Below are positions 8,211 through 15,230 of a DNA stretch of 21,376 bases, piece by piece; within the stretch, counting starts at the first letter, position 1, and each line of letters begins with the position of its first letter. The stretch is from a virus: positions 1 to 21,376 of the IMG/VR virus record IMGVR_UViG_3300046804_002650; one strand, given 5' to 3'. The translations under genes were made by a program, and so were the position numbers. Below the pieces are notes generated by a model, which was not told the origin of the DNA, searched no databases, and saw only the letters and a list, made by a program, of their open reading frames with translations.

Positions 8211-9436
8211 CAAAACATCTCTGCGTATTACCTTGGATACACTTAAATTTAGAACCGTCTGGTGTTGTACAACCGTGTTGTATGATGACGGATCAAAATT
8301 ATATTGCTGGTGATCTTAATAAACAAACTATTGAAGAGATTTGGAATGGGGAGCCGTTAAAGAAACTTCGTAAAGAAATGATCAACGGAGAAAACCCCAA
8401 GGCCTGTACAAAGTGCTACAATGCCGAAGTGGCTACTGGTATTAGCAATAGGATACACAATAATAAAAACTTTAATTCTAAGTTAGCTGAGATTCCTGTC
8501 ATTACTGAAGAAGACGGTACCTGTAATAAAATTGATTTACGCTATTGGGACTTTAGATTTAGTAACATCTGTAATTACAAATGTAGGTCTTGCGGGCCAC
8601 GCTTTAGTTCTACATGGGTACCAGATGCGCTAAAACTAGGATACATAAAAGAAGATTCCGAGTACAGTAAAAAGGTTTTAGAAATTAAAGAAATTGACAG
8701 CGGTACTAAATTAGACTTCTTAGAAAGATATGCCAACGCCGTAGAGATAATTTATTTTGCTGGCGGTGAGCCACTGATTATGGATGAGCATTATAAGATA
8801 TTAGACATACTGGTTGCTAAGAATCGATATGATGTTACATTAAAGTACAACACCAACTTGTCTACATTTACTCATAAAAAATACAATGTATTAGACTACT
8901 GGGATAAATGGAAAACTAATTTACAGTTATGGCCTAGTATCGATGAAATCGGACCACGTGCTGAACTAATCCGTAGTGGAACACGCTGGGATAATGTTGA
9001 ACAAAATCTAATTACACTCGTTAATGGAAAATATAATATTCGACCGGGCATTACCGTAGGAGCGTGGAATGTATTTCGATTGCCAGAAATAATACAGCAC
9101 CTAACTGATATAGGAGTTATTGTTCCTAAACATAAGAATTTTTATTTCAATATGTTGATCAACCCTGCTCATTATCACTTGTCAATATTAAGCGATCAAC
9201 ACAAATTAGATACTACTAGAAAACTAACTAGATTTGTAGAAGAGTATAATTCAAAATATAATACTGATATTACTCAGGAATTTGCTTATGTATTTTCAGA
9301 GCTATCAAAACCTACAAATCCATTAATGGCTAGAAAGTTTGTATTTGTAAGTAAACAAGTTGATAATGTTAGAGACGAAAACATTTATGATGTTATTCCG
9401 GAACTAGGATATATTCGTGATACATTCGATAGATAA
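8207..9436 (+). CDS. Radical SAM protein with N-terminal twitch-like cysteine domain
   Basis: A 409-aa radical SAM enzyme. The N-terminal domain carries cysteines at 6, 24, 25, 67 and 70 (LCVLPWIHL, PCCM, ACTKC), like the SPASM/twitch auxiliary-cluster domains, placed here before the core. This order is that of the twitch-domain radical SAM proteins seen in phages and bacteria. The core follows with CNYKCRSC (C122, C126, C129), which binds the 4Fe-4S cluster, and AGGEP (185-189), which binds SAM. Such enzymes start radical chemistry with 5'-deoxyadenosyl. The substrate is unknown, though related proteins often sit next to glycosyltransferases. It is joined to the previous gene by ATGA and followed by a methyltransferase-like gene overlapping it by 20 bases. 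Confidence 0.88.
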   Translation: MTKHLCVLPWIHLNLEPSGVVQPCCMMTDQNYIAGDLNKQTIEEIWNGEPLKKLRKEMINGENPKACTKCYNAEVATGISNRIHNNKNFNSKLAEIPVITEEDGTCNKIDLRYWDFRFSNICNYKCRSCGPRFSSTWVPDALKLGYIKEDSEYSKKVLEIKEIDSGTKLDFLERYANAVEIIYFAGGEPLIMDEHYKILDILVAKNRYDVTLKYNTNLSTFTHKKYNVLDYWDKWKTNLQLWPSIDEIGPRAELIRSGTRWDNVEQNLITLVNGKYNIRPGITVGAWNVFRLPEIIQHLTDIGVIVPKHKNFYFNMLINPAHYHLSILSDQHKLDTTRKLTRFVEEYNSKYNTDITQEFAYVFSELSKPTNPLMARKFVFVSKQVDNVRDENIYDVIPELGYIRDTFDR

Positions 9437-9968
9437 AGACGCTTTTAGTAGCGGACAAATTGGCAGTAAGATTTGGCTCTGTGAAGAATTAGAAAACACA
9501 GGGTGGAATTCTAGCCTAACCTATATCTACGGTGGATGGTACGGCGTTACTGCGTTCCTGCTATTCAGCAGAGGAAAGTTTCAAGTTGACCAAATACAGA
9601 GTTTTGATATTGATCCTAGTTGCGAAGCTGTTGCTGATATGATCAACGAAAACTGGGTCTGGCAAGATTGGAAGTTTAAAGCATACACACTAGATTGTAA
9701 TAGTTATGTAAGGGGAGGCCCAGACTTAATCATTAATACAAGCACAGAGCATTTTGAAAGCATGGAATGGTTTGAAAACATTCCGGCCGGTACACGCCTT
9801 GTACTACAGGGCAACAATATGCTACATGACGATCATCATAGAATTACACAGAATATTGTAGACTTTATAGAACAGTACCCAATGTCCAAATATGTCTACA
9901 CCGGACAAAAAGAGTTTACATACCCTGATTGGAAGTTTACTCGATTTATGACAATAGGAATAAAATGA
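9417..9968 (+). CDS. Methyltransferase-like protein (class I SAM fold), GTG start
   Basis: A 183-aa protein whose order of motifs suggests a small Rossmann-fold methyltransferase: YIYGGWYG (36-43) as a variant glycine-rich motif I, then QSFDIDPSCEAV (61-72) as the acidic second strand that would hold the SAM ribose, and a later LIINTSTEHF strand. The start codon is GTG, with GGA about 8 bases upstream, and the gene overlaps the radical SAM gene by 20 bases. No ATG start is available near the N-terminus. The end overlaps the next start as ATGA. The glycine motif is divergent, so substrate and even activity are uncertain. Confidence 0.6.
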   Translation: MIHSIDKDAFSSGQIGSKIWLCEELENTGWNSSLTYIYGGWYGVTAFLLFSRGKFQVDQIQSFDIDPSCEAVADMINENWVWQDWKFKAYTLDCNSYVRGGPDLIINTSTEHFESMEWFENIPAGTRLVLQGNNMLHDDHHRITQNIVDFIEQYPMSKYVYTGQKEFTYPDWKFTRFMTIGIK

Positions 9969-10663
9969 CAAAAGTACCTCCAGGCATTAGCGGCCGTCCA
10001 ATAAAGTTTGATGCTAGCAATGTATCACACGAAACCTTAGTATGCGAAACGGCATTGTTATCGTTAGGCGACTTTGAGCCACTAGACTATAAGATAGATG
10101 TAAATGCGTTTTCTAAAGACATCTCTCCTTTTAATAACGACTGGGTTGATTACTTGCCTCGAACAGATCGTCCTAACAATCGCAAAGGACTATCCCTAAT
10201 GAATTACCCAGGATGGACACACACTGATTGTCCTAGCATGCCAGAAGCATATATAAAATTAGACAAGGTGCCGAGGGAGATAGAGTTTGATACTCCAACA
10301 ACCTTATACAAAGCCTGTACTAGTCTACAGCCGTTTTTAGATGACTGGCAACCGTTAGGACGCACATTCTTAGTTAAGAGCGATATTGGAGGATACTTTG
10401 TTCCACACAGAGATCATCCTAGCATGCCTAGAGAAACATTTAGACTTATCGCGTTCCTAAACAACTGCGGGCCAACAGACTACGATTGGTTAATGGATGA
10501 CAGAAAGATTCAAATAGAGCCTGGGCGAGTTTACTATGTTAATACACGTAAGACACATAGAACTATCAGTTGGGTGAATGACAGCATACACTTAATACTT
10601 AACGTACCGTTTACTTCTAGCAATGTGTCTAAGGTGCTAGCACATCTATTACATAGGCATTAA
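9965..10663 (+). CDS. 2OG-Fe(II) oxygenase, aspartyl/asparaginyl hydroxylase-like
   Basis: A 232-aa protein, taking the ATG at 9965, which overlaps the upstream stop as ATGA. An in-frame ATG 36 bases earlier is less likely. The iron-binding triad is visible: H148 and D150 in YFVPHRDHP, and H198 in THRTISW, with basic residues nearby that could hold 2-oxoglutarate. The layout (HxD about 50 residues before the last histidine, and a conserved RLIAFLNNC strand between) fits the aspartyl/asparaginyl beta-hydroxylase type of cupin oxygenase. It would hydroxylate a protein side chain or a small molecule, using O2 and 2-oxoglutarate. It is the last gene of the long rightward operon and its stop overlaps the convergent oxygenase gene. 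Confidence 0.75.
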   Translation: MTKVPPGISGRPIKFDASNVSHETLVCETALLSLGDFEPLDYKIDVNAFSKDISPFNNDWVDYLPRTDRPNNRKGLSLMNYPGWTHTDCPSMPEAYIKLDKVPREIEFDTPTTLYKACTSLQPFLDDWQPLGRTFLVKSDIGGYFVPHRDHPSMPRETFRLIAFLNNCGPTDYDWLMDDRKIQIEPGRVYYVNTRKTHRTISWVNDSIHLILNVPFTSSNVSKVLAHLLHRH

Positions 10664-11187
10664 GCTATAACTAGATGTATCCGGTCTTCTGCGCCGGCGT
10701 TATAAACAAAGTGTGGAATAGTTGTATCAACTCGATAGAAGTGTCTGTCGGCAGGTATATGATAGCAATGGGCCAATTCCTCTTTACCTTCTACACCAAA
10801 AGCAAAGAATGCTGTAGGATTGGTTTTTAATACTAGATGATATCTAACTGTTTCGTCAATGTGTAAACTTAAACCTGTTTTAGGCAACAGTCTCATATAA
10901 CGCACACGACCACATTTAAATCCTTCTGCTTGTTCTAACTCATTAACTAATTGTCGAGTATAAGAATCAACGTTCCATACATTAAAGTCATGTTCGTATG
11001 CTATACGTTTCATTTTAACTCTATCGAACAAACTACCAGCGGCATCTTTCCAAACATCAGTAGCACTTTCTCTGCGAGTAAGTCCAATTTGATTATGAGG
11101 AATCCAGCTGGCTTGCTCTAAAACTTTGTCAAGGTCAAATTGAACCTTTTCTAAATTTGCAGACGTTGATAGTTTTTTGATAAACAT
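10660..11187 (-). CDS. 2OG-Fe(II) oxygenase-like protein
   Basis: A 175-aa relative of the aspartyl/asparaginyl hydroxylase group. The metal ligands are H109 and D111 in LSLHIDETV and H159 in TIPHFVYN, and R169 in EDRIHLV is the likely 2-oxoglutarate anchor. The gene faces the other oxygenase, and their stop codons overlap by 4 bases. The start is only 5 bases from the start of the divergent radical SAM gene at 11193. No Shine-Dalgarno sequence is visible. It is shorter than the 9965 protein and not closely similar outside the active-site strands, so it is probably a separate acquisition and not a recent duplicate. Confidence 0.75.
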   Translation of the reverse strand: MFIKKLSTSANLEKVQFDLDKVLEQASWIPHNQIGLTRRESATDVWKDAAGSLFDRVKMKRIAYEHDFNVWNVDSYTRQLVNELEQAEGFKCGRVRYMRLLPKTGLSLHIDETVRYHLVLKTNPTAFFAFGVEGKEELAHCYHIPADRHFYRVDTTIPHFVYNAGAEDRIHLVIA

Positions 11188-11192
11188 ATAAT

Positions 11193-12146
11193 ATGAAAAA
11201 AGTAATCTCTATTGTAAGTAAAGCACCAACTACATTTATTGTAGACTGGATGCTGAATGACACTTGTACTTATGATTGTACCTACTGCCCTAGCGGAAAC
11301 AAGGCTGGTAAGGAAAAGTGGTTAACTTTAGAGCTTGCTAAGGGATTTTTGGATAGTTTAGAGAATCAGCTTTCTCCGGGACAATCTGTAGAAGTATTAA
11401 TGACAGGCGGGGAGCCTACCATATGGCCCAAGTTTGTCGATCTATGTAGTTATATCAAAGACAAAGGTTGGAAAGTCTCTGTTATTACTAATCTAGTTAG
11501 AAGTTTAGATTGGTGGAAGACCTACTGGAATTTATTTTCAACAGTTACGTATTCTTATCATAGCGAAACTACTAATGATGAAGAGTTTGTCAAAAAGATA
11601 ACATGGTTAGATCAGAATGCCAACAACTCACAAGCAGTTAAGGTTATGATGAACCCAAACGAATTTGACAGATGTAGGCAAGTATTTGAAAAGTTATCTA
11701 TTACAGATATGCCCATTGTAGCATCACCAGTACAACAAACATTTGGATTAGAACAAATTAATATACCTAACTACACTGAAGAACAAGCAAGTTGGTTTAG
11801 TGTTAACAAATATATACCTACATCAAAAGATCTAGAGTCTTTATTTTTACGTAAGCAATCAGTCTACGACGACGGAACCGTAGAAGATTGTAACCCTAAT
11901 AAAATTATTCTCGACAAGCAGAATACTTTTTACGGCTGGGATTGCGATGCGGGTTTAGAAAATGTATTTGTAGACAGCGCAGGAAATATATACGGAGCTA
12001 CTTGTAAGCAGGGGAATCTACTAGGATCAATTCAACAGGTTGATAGTATTAAATGGCCAACTAGCCCTGTTGTATGTAAAGCGTTAATTTGTCCGTGCTT
12101 TACTGATATACGAATATCAAAGAGATCCAGGATCTTCAATACCTAA
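11193..12146 (+). CDS. Radical SAM protein with C-terminal auxiliary-cluster domain (copy 1)
   Basis: A 317-aa radical SAM enzyme. The core motif CTYDCTYC (C25, C29, C32) and GGEPT (72-76) are intact. A C-terminal domain holds cysteines at 251, 271, 295, 300 and 302, in WDCDAGLE, GATCKQG and CKALICPC, consistent with a twitch/SPASM-like domain binding a further Fe-S cluster. The core sits very near the N-terminus. It is a paralog of the protein at 15231, with the same cysteine spacing. The last 30 bases overlap the convergent QueC-like gene. It is not QueE, which is smaller and lacks such a C-terminal domain. The substrate is unknown, perhaps a peptide or sugar. Confidence 0.85.
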   Translation: MKKVISIVSKAPTTFIVDWMLNDTCTYDCTYCPSGNKAGKEKWLTLELAKGFLDSLENQLSPGQSVEVLMTGGEPTIWPKFVDLCSYIKDKGWKVSVITNLVRSLDWWKTYWNLFSTVTYSYHSETTNDEEFVKKITWLDQNANNSQAVKVMMNPNEFDRCRQVFEKLSITDMPIVASPVQQTFGLEQINIPNYTEEQASWFSVNKYIPTSKDLESLFLRKQSVYDDGTVEDCNPNKIILDKQNTFYGWDCDAGLENVFVDSAGNIYGATCKQGNLLGSIQQVDSIKWPTSPVVCKALICPCFTDIRISKRSRIFNT

Positions 12147-12761
12147 CTGTTCTAATGCCCATTTGCGTTCTATACAATTAAAGCATTTCATACATCTTCC
12201 GTGTGCGACCATTGTACAACTGTGTGTTAGGGCAAGCAATGATTCCATATTACACAATCTATATAGATCTAACGTGTGACGTTTGTCTACTTTAGCGAAA
12301 GGACAGTAGACAGAAGGATACTCAATCTCTTCTGGCCTAAAAGGATATTCCCAATCTATATCAATAAGATCTTTAGGAGGAACCATTTGGCTTCCGTAGA
12401 CTATACAATCAATACCAAACTTTTCCATTGCTTCATTGCGGCCGCTCAAGACTTGTTTACTATGGTGTAGAGAAGGATTGCCAACTATGTGAGGACTATT
12501 CAATTCTATATCTAATAAACTACTAACATAGCCCACTATGATTTCAGCGAACGGTCTAGACCCATCTGTTTTAGGAACAGTAAAGGTTGTTATATTTTTA
12601 GGACTACCGTTCTCGATATTAAGTTTACACAATAGGTATAATAGTATCGCGCTGTCGGCACCGCCTGAAACTAGTATTCCGATGTTATTACCTTCTGGTA
12701 GTTTAATCTCAATTGTTTCTTTGAAGTTGCCTTTACCAGTTTCAAATGTGTATGCTTTCAT
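12117..12761 (-). CDS. QueC-like PP-loop ATP pyrophosphatase
   Basis: A 214-aa protein from the ATG at 12761, 4 bases after the upstream stop. An ATG at 12794 would overlap that gene by 29 bases. The ATP-binding PP-loop is SGGADS (32-37) in GILVSGGADSAILLYLL. The C-terminus has cysteines 182, 190, 193 and 196 in SCTMVAHGRCMKCFNCIERK, matching the zinc site of QueC, which converts carboxy-deazaguanine to preQ0. No QueD, QueE or FolE is present, so a full deazaguanine pathway is not encoded here. QueC-like proteins also occur in defence systems (QatC of Qat, and a deazaguanylating type IV CBASS protein), so a protein-modifying role is also possible. It is the last gene of a leftward unit of unknowns. 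Confidence 0.8.
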   Translation of the reverse strand: MKAYTFETGKGNFKETIEIKLPEGNNIGILVSGGADSAILLYLLCKLNIENGSPKNITTFTVPKTDGSRPFAEIIVGYVSSLLDIELNSPHIVGNPSLHHSKQVLSGRNEAMEKFGIDCIVYGSQMVPPKDLIDIDWEYPFRPEEIEYPSVYCPFAKVDKRHTLDLYRLCNMESLLALTHSCTMVAHGRCMKCFNCIERKWALEQLGIEDPGSL

Positions 12762-12765
12762 ACAG

Positions 12766-13476
12766 TTATTTAAAGGCCCATTTGTCAGCGGCATATGAAA
12801 TCAGATTGCCGACGGGTAACTGTTCATTTTTAGTAATAGATACAAATTCTATAGTCCTAGCAAGATTAGCTATTGAGTTATCTAATATAATTTCCGGACT
12901 AAACTTAAACATCTTTAAGTTTTTCCAATAATGTCCAAACTGATCTTTTTCTCTATTGCTTTGTAGATTTACTGAATAGCAAGATGTGCCTGGACTATAT
13001 TTGCTATTAACAGATATCAAATGTTTGAAAAAGATAGAAAATTGATCTATGTACTCGTAAAAGAAATCAATTGACGATTGTTGATAGCATTCTTCAAGTC
13101 CCGACAATCCTATCTCAGGAGTTGGCCTAGCAGTTTCATAGTACAACCACTGCTCACTACTGTCTTCTATGATGTCATAGGTTATTAATTTCTCAACCCG
13201 AAACTCTCCAGTATCTTTTGATATCTGATACATTTCTTTCATCATTTGACAATCTTGGGGATGGAACCAACGAACTAATCTAAAAATTCGTCCATCAGTT
13301 TGTCTTGCGTAAGTTACGCTACTCTTACCATTTAGATAGTATCCAGTAGAATCTAATTCCCAGCTGTAGTTACAATCATAAGCATCTTCATTCTTTATTC
13401 TAGGCAAATGATTGTAGAACTTGTCTATTTCCTCATCTTTACTGAGGTGGCGTCTGGCTAGTAGTTCCGATTTCAT
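12766..13476 (-). CDS. Hypothetical protein, 236 aa, probable relative of the 13723 protein
   Basis: Not recognised. The protein is rich in aromatic and charged residues, with no signal or membrane segment. Its layout resembles the 254-aa protein encoded at 13723: an acidic N-terminal part, a central region of short strands, a long helical part, then a short C-terminal tail ending in KWAFK, where the other ends in KWAL. This suggests distant paralogs. It overlaps the preceding small gene by 38 bases, and the stop lies 4 bases from the QueC-like start, so the four leftward genes are likely co-transcribed. A purine-rich stretch (AAGAGAAAG) lies upstream of the ATG. Confidence 0.65.
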   Translation of the reverse strand: MKSELLARRHLSKDEEIDKFYNHLPRIKNEDAYDCNYSWELDSTGYYLNGKSSVTYARQTDGRIFRLVRWFHPQDCQMMKEMYQISKDTGEFRVEKLITYDIIEDSSEQWLYYETARPTPEIGLSGLEECYQQSSIDFFYEYIDQFSIFFKHLISVNSKYSPGTSCYSVNLQSNREKDQFGHYWKNLKMFKFSPEIILDNSIANLARTIEFVSITKNEQLPVGNLISYAADKWAFK

Positions 13477-13726
13477 TTATGATTGTGTCTTTCTCTTGTC
13501 GGATTAAATCTAGATAGTTGTTTTTATTGGCAAAATGTAAGTCTGGCTTTGACATCCAAGAGTCAGAATGTATCTCAACTCCCGAATCAAACGTAATCTT
13601 TATGGTATATCCTAAGTCCGGAGCAGTCCATTGCGTAACAGTTTGTGTAATCATAAAGGTAGGAACCTGTTTATCAAATACAGGTACATTATCTTTAAAC
13701 ACTTCTAACCTAAAAAAGTTTTTCAT
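13439..13726 (-). CDS. Hypothetical protein, 95 aa
   Basis: Not recognised. The start at 13726 gives MKNFFRLEVFKD and overlaps the upstream stop as ATGA. An in-frame ATG three codons earlier is less attractive. The first 60 residues look like a beta-rich module (FRLEVFKDNVPVFDK, TFMITQTVTQW, YTIKITFDSG), and the last 30 look like a helix followed by a Thr/Pro tail. It sits between two probably paralogous genes and overlaps the second by 38 bases. It may form a complex with them. Confidence 0.6.
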   Translation of the reverse strand: MKNFFRLEVFKDNVPVFDKQVPTFMITQTVTQWTAPDLGYTIKITFDSGVEIHSDSWMSKPDLHFANKNNYLDLIRQEKDTIINEIGTTSQTPPQ

Positions 13727-14487
13727 AGTGCCCACTTCTCCTTTGCTAACGCAATAACATCGTCAATGTTTGGATTATCAATTATCGGGTTAGCGTTATA
13801 CATTGACTTTAACACATTGTACTTCTTTAAGTTGATTAGTTTTAAAGATGCTATTCCACAAGACATTGCTTCATCATAGGTCTGAGTGTACATTCCAGGA
13901 ACCCTAAAATAGTATCCTCTTTCGTTCCTCCAACGAATAGCGCCACAGAATACTTGCTGAGTCATTCCTTCTCCGTATCGCTGTGTAACCTTGTATATGG
14001 TCTTAGCAACTTTCTCTGTCTGTAAGATAAGTGTTTCTAAAAACTGAGGATTTGTAGAATCTGATAAAAAGTCTTGCCATGGATCATTTCCAAAAGTTCC
14101 CCAGGGCGGCATTGTTATATCAAAAGACCAGTCGACTCCGTCAATGTTTACAATTTCGTGATGTACAGGTACTTCGAAGTTGAAGTCTTCATATAATATT
14201 CCTTCAACATATACTTCACGAAGTATGTTCCAGTCATTAGGGCCAAATACATTGTTTATAGAGTAGAATCTGTTATCCTTGCCATATAAAATAACTTCTA
14301 CAGAAGTTCTTTCGTATTTTTTATTAATGTGTAATAATCCTAGATCAGTCTCTTCCCAAATATGGTGCCACCCTTCTCCGTATTTCTTGTTAGGTGGCGG
14401 GCATCCGTAAAACTCATTTTTACGGTCTTCTGTCCAGTAGTTTAACTTTTCAATAAGAAAGTCTAGTTTATCTTGATATTCTGACAT
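13723..14487 (-). CDS. Hypothetical protein, 254 aa
   Basis: Not recognised. The protein begins with a helical MSEYQDKLDFLIEKLNYW stretch, then a tryptophan- and tyrosine-rich central part (EGWHHIWEETD, GVDWSFDITMPPWG), a helical block and an RYGEGMTQQVFCGA segment, and ends in KEKWAL. The layout resembles the 236-aa protein encoded at 12766. The start has a good Shine-Dalgarno (GAGGGA, about 7 bases away) and lies 19 bases downstream of a late-promoter match on the same strand, so the gene may be the first of a sub-operon that also contains the small unknown, the paralog and the QueC-like protein. Confidence 0.7.
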   Translation of the reverse strand: MSEYQDKLDFLIEKLNYWTEDRKNEFYGCPPPNKKYGEGWHHIWEETDLGLLHINKKYERTSVEVILYGKDNRFYSINNVFGPNDWNILREVYVEGILYEDFNFEVPVHHEIVNIDGVDWSFDITMPPWGTFGNDPWQDFLSDSTNPQFLETLILQTEKVAKTIYKVTQRYGEGMTQQVFCGAIRWRNERGYYFRVPGMYTQTYDEAMSCGIASLKLINLKKYNVLKSMYNANPIIDNPNIDDVIALAKEKWAL

Positions 14488-14506
14488 GTCGGTCCCTCGT
14501 ATCTTC

Positions 14507-14514
14507 TATTTATT
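14507..14514 (-). promoter_or_regulatory. Candidate T4-like late promoter, leftward
   Basis: The minus strand reads AATAAATA, matching NATAAATA. It lies 19 bases before the ATG at 14487, which also has a strong Shine-Dalgarno, and it overlaps the stop of the upstream GT8-like gene. It would allow the unknown/QueC-like block to be transcribed separately. Confidence 0.45.
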
Positions 14515-15175
14515 GTAAAAAGTACTGAGATATTTCTAGCTCTCTGTTCCATTCGTTGTCGCTGTCAGTTGAAACAAAACACGGAGCTCCTAGCGTATAA
14601 TGTAACAACTTTGCCTTATCGTTTTTTGGATATTCTCCAACTAACCAGTTCCACTCTTTTGAGATACTTCCAATATCCAATTCGTCTAGCCATTGAAACT
14701 GATGTAGGTATTCTCCGCTATGCTTTGCTACTGAGTCGGGTGTTAACTGTTTATTTTTGTCGTGTCTGCAGTTGATTAACATAACACTACTCCAATTCTT
14801 CTTTGGGTAATTAGAATTTGAGTTGTTGAGAAACTTGGTATGTGTTTTAGTAGTGTAGTCGTGCTTCGCACACATAACGGCATACTGATTATCTGCTAAC
14901 TTCCAAAGTTCTGATATGTCAGATAGCGCAAGAACATCACAGTCTACATATATTGCCCACCCGCTGTAGTTCATAAGATAAGGAACTAAAAATCTAGTAT
15001 AACTGCTAGTGTTACTAGAATCAGTGTGTGTTTCTGTATACCCGGGTATGTTTGCTAAGTTCAGCGGCGTAATCGAAAGAGGTTGGCTAGATAATCTAGT
15101 CAAGCTACTAACAGCCACATGAAAACATACAGACTCTTTAGGGTCGTAACCTACAAATATTGGGATCATATTCAT
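14510..15175 (-). CDS. GT8-like glycosyltransferase
   Basis: A 221-aa protein from the ATG at 15175, with AGG about 7-9 bases upstream. The longer frame from 15211 adds a hydrophobic stretch but no better start signal. The opening MIPIFVGYDPKESVCFHV is typical of bacterial GT8-type proteins. A DCD motif at 78-80 in WAIYVDCDVLALSDI is the metal and nucleotide-sugar site, followed by SSVMLINCRHD and a late KLLHYTLGAP, where GT8 enzymes carry a conserved histidine near the end. It probably transfers a sugar from a nucleotide donor. It is the first gene of a leftward unit that diverges from the radical SAM gene at 15231. Confidence 0.78.
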   Translation of the reverse strand: MNMIPIFVGYDPKESVCFHVAVSSLTRLSSQPLSITPLNLANIPGYTETHTDSSNTSSYTRFLVPYLMNYSGWAIYVDCDVLALSDISELWKLADNQYAVMCAKHDYTTKTHTKFLNNSNSNYPKKNWSSVMLINCRHDKNKQLTPDSVAKHSGEYLHQFQWLDELDIGSISKEWNWLVGEYPKNDKAKLLHYTLGAPCFVSTDSDNEWNRELEISQYFLQ

Positions 15176-15199
15176 AATTATGCCTAGCAGATACGCTAC

Positions 15200-15207
15200 T
15201 ATAAATA
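15200..15207 (+). promoter_or_regulatory. T4-like late promoter (full match TATAAATA)
   Basis: The sequence TATAAATA is an exact match to the T4 late-promoter consensus. It lies in the 55-base divergent intergenic region, 23 bases before the ATG at 15231 of the radical SAM gene, and is the clearest promoter-like site in the window. It supports assignment to a T4-like phage. Confidence 0.65.
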
Positions 15208-15230
15208 TCATTATATACGCACATTATGAG

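Noticed and set aside
11193-12146. QueE assignment for the radical SAM protein facing the QueC-like gene
   Set aside because: The protein is larger than typical QueE, has a C-terminal cysteine-rich domain, and shares its layout with the 15231 protein. Proximity to a QueC-like gene is not enough.
12538-12798. 86-aa plus-strand frame over the QueC-like start
   Set aside because: It is antisense to the PP-loop region of a recognisable gene and has no supporting start signal.
15176-15211. Extended N-terminus of the GT8-like protein as a signal or membrane segment
   Set aside because: The extra 12 residues are hydrophobic, but the family normally starts at the MIPIFVGYD block and there is an AGG before the internal ATG.
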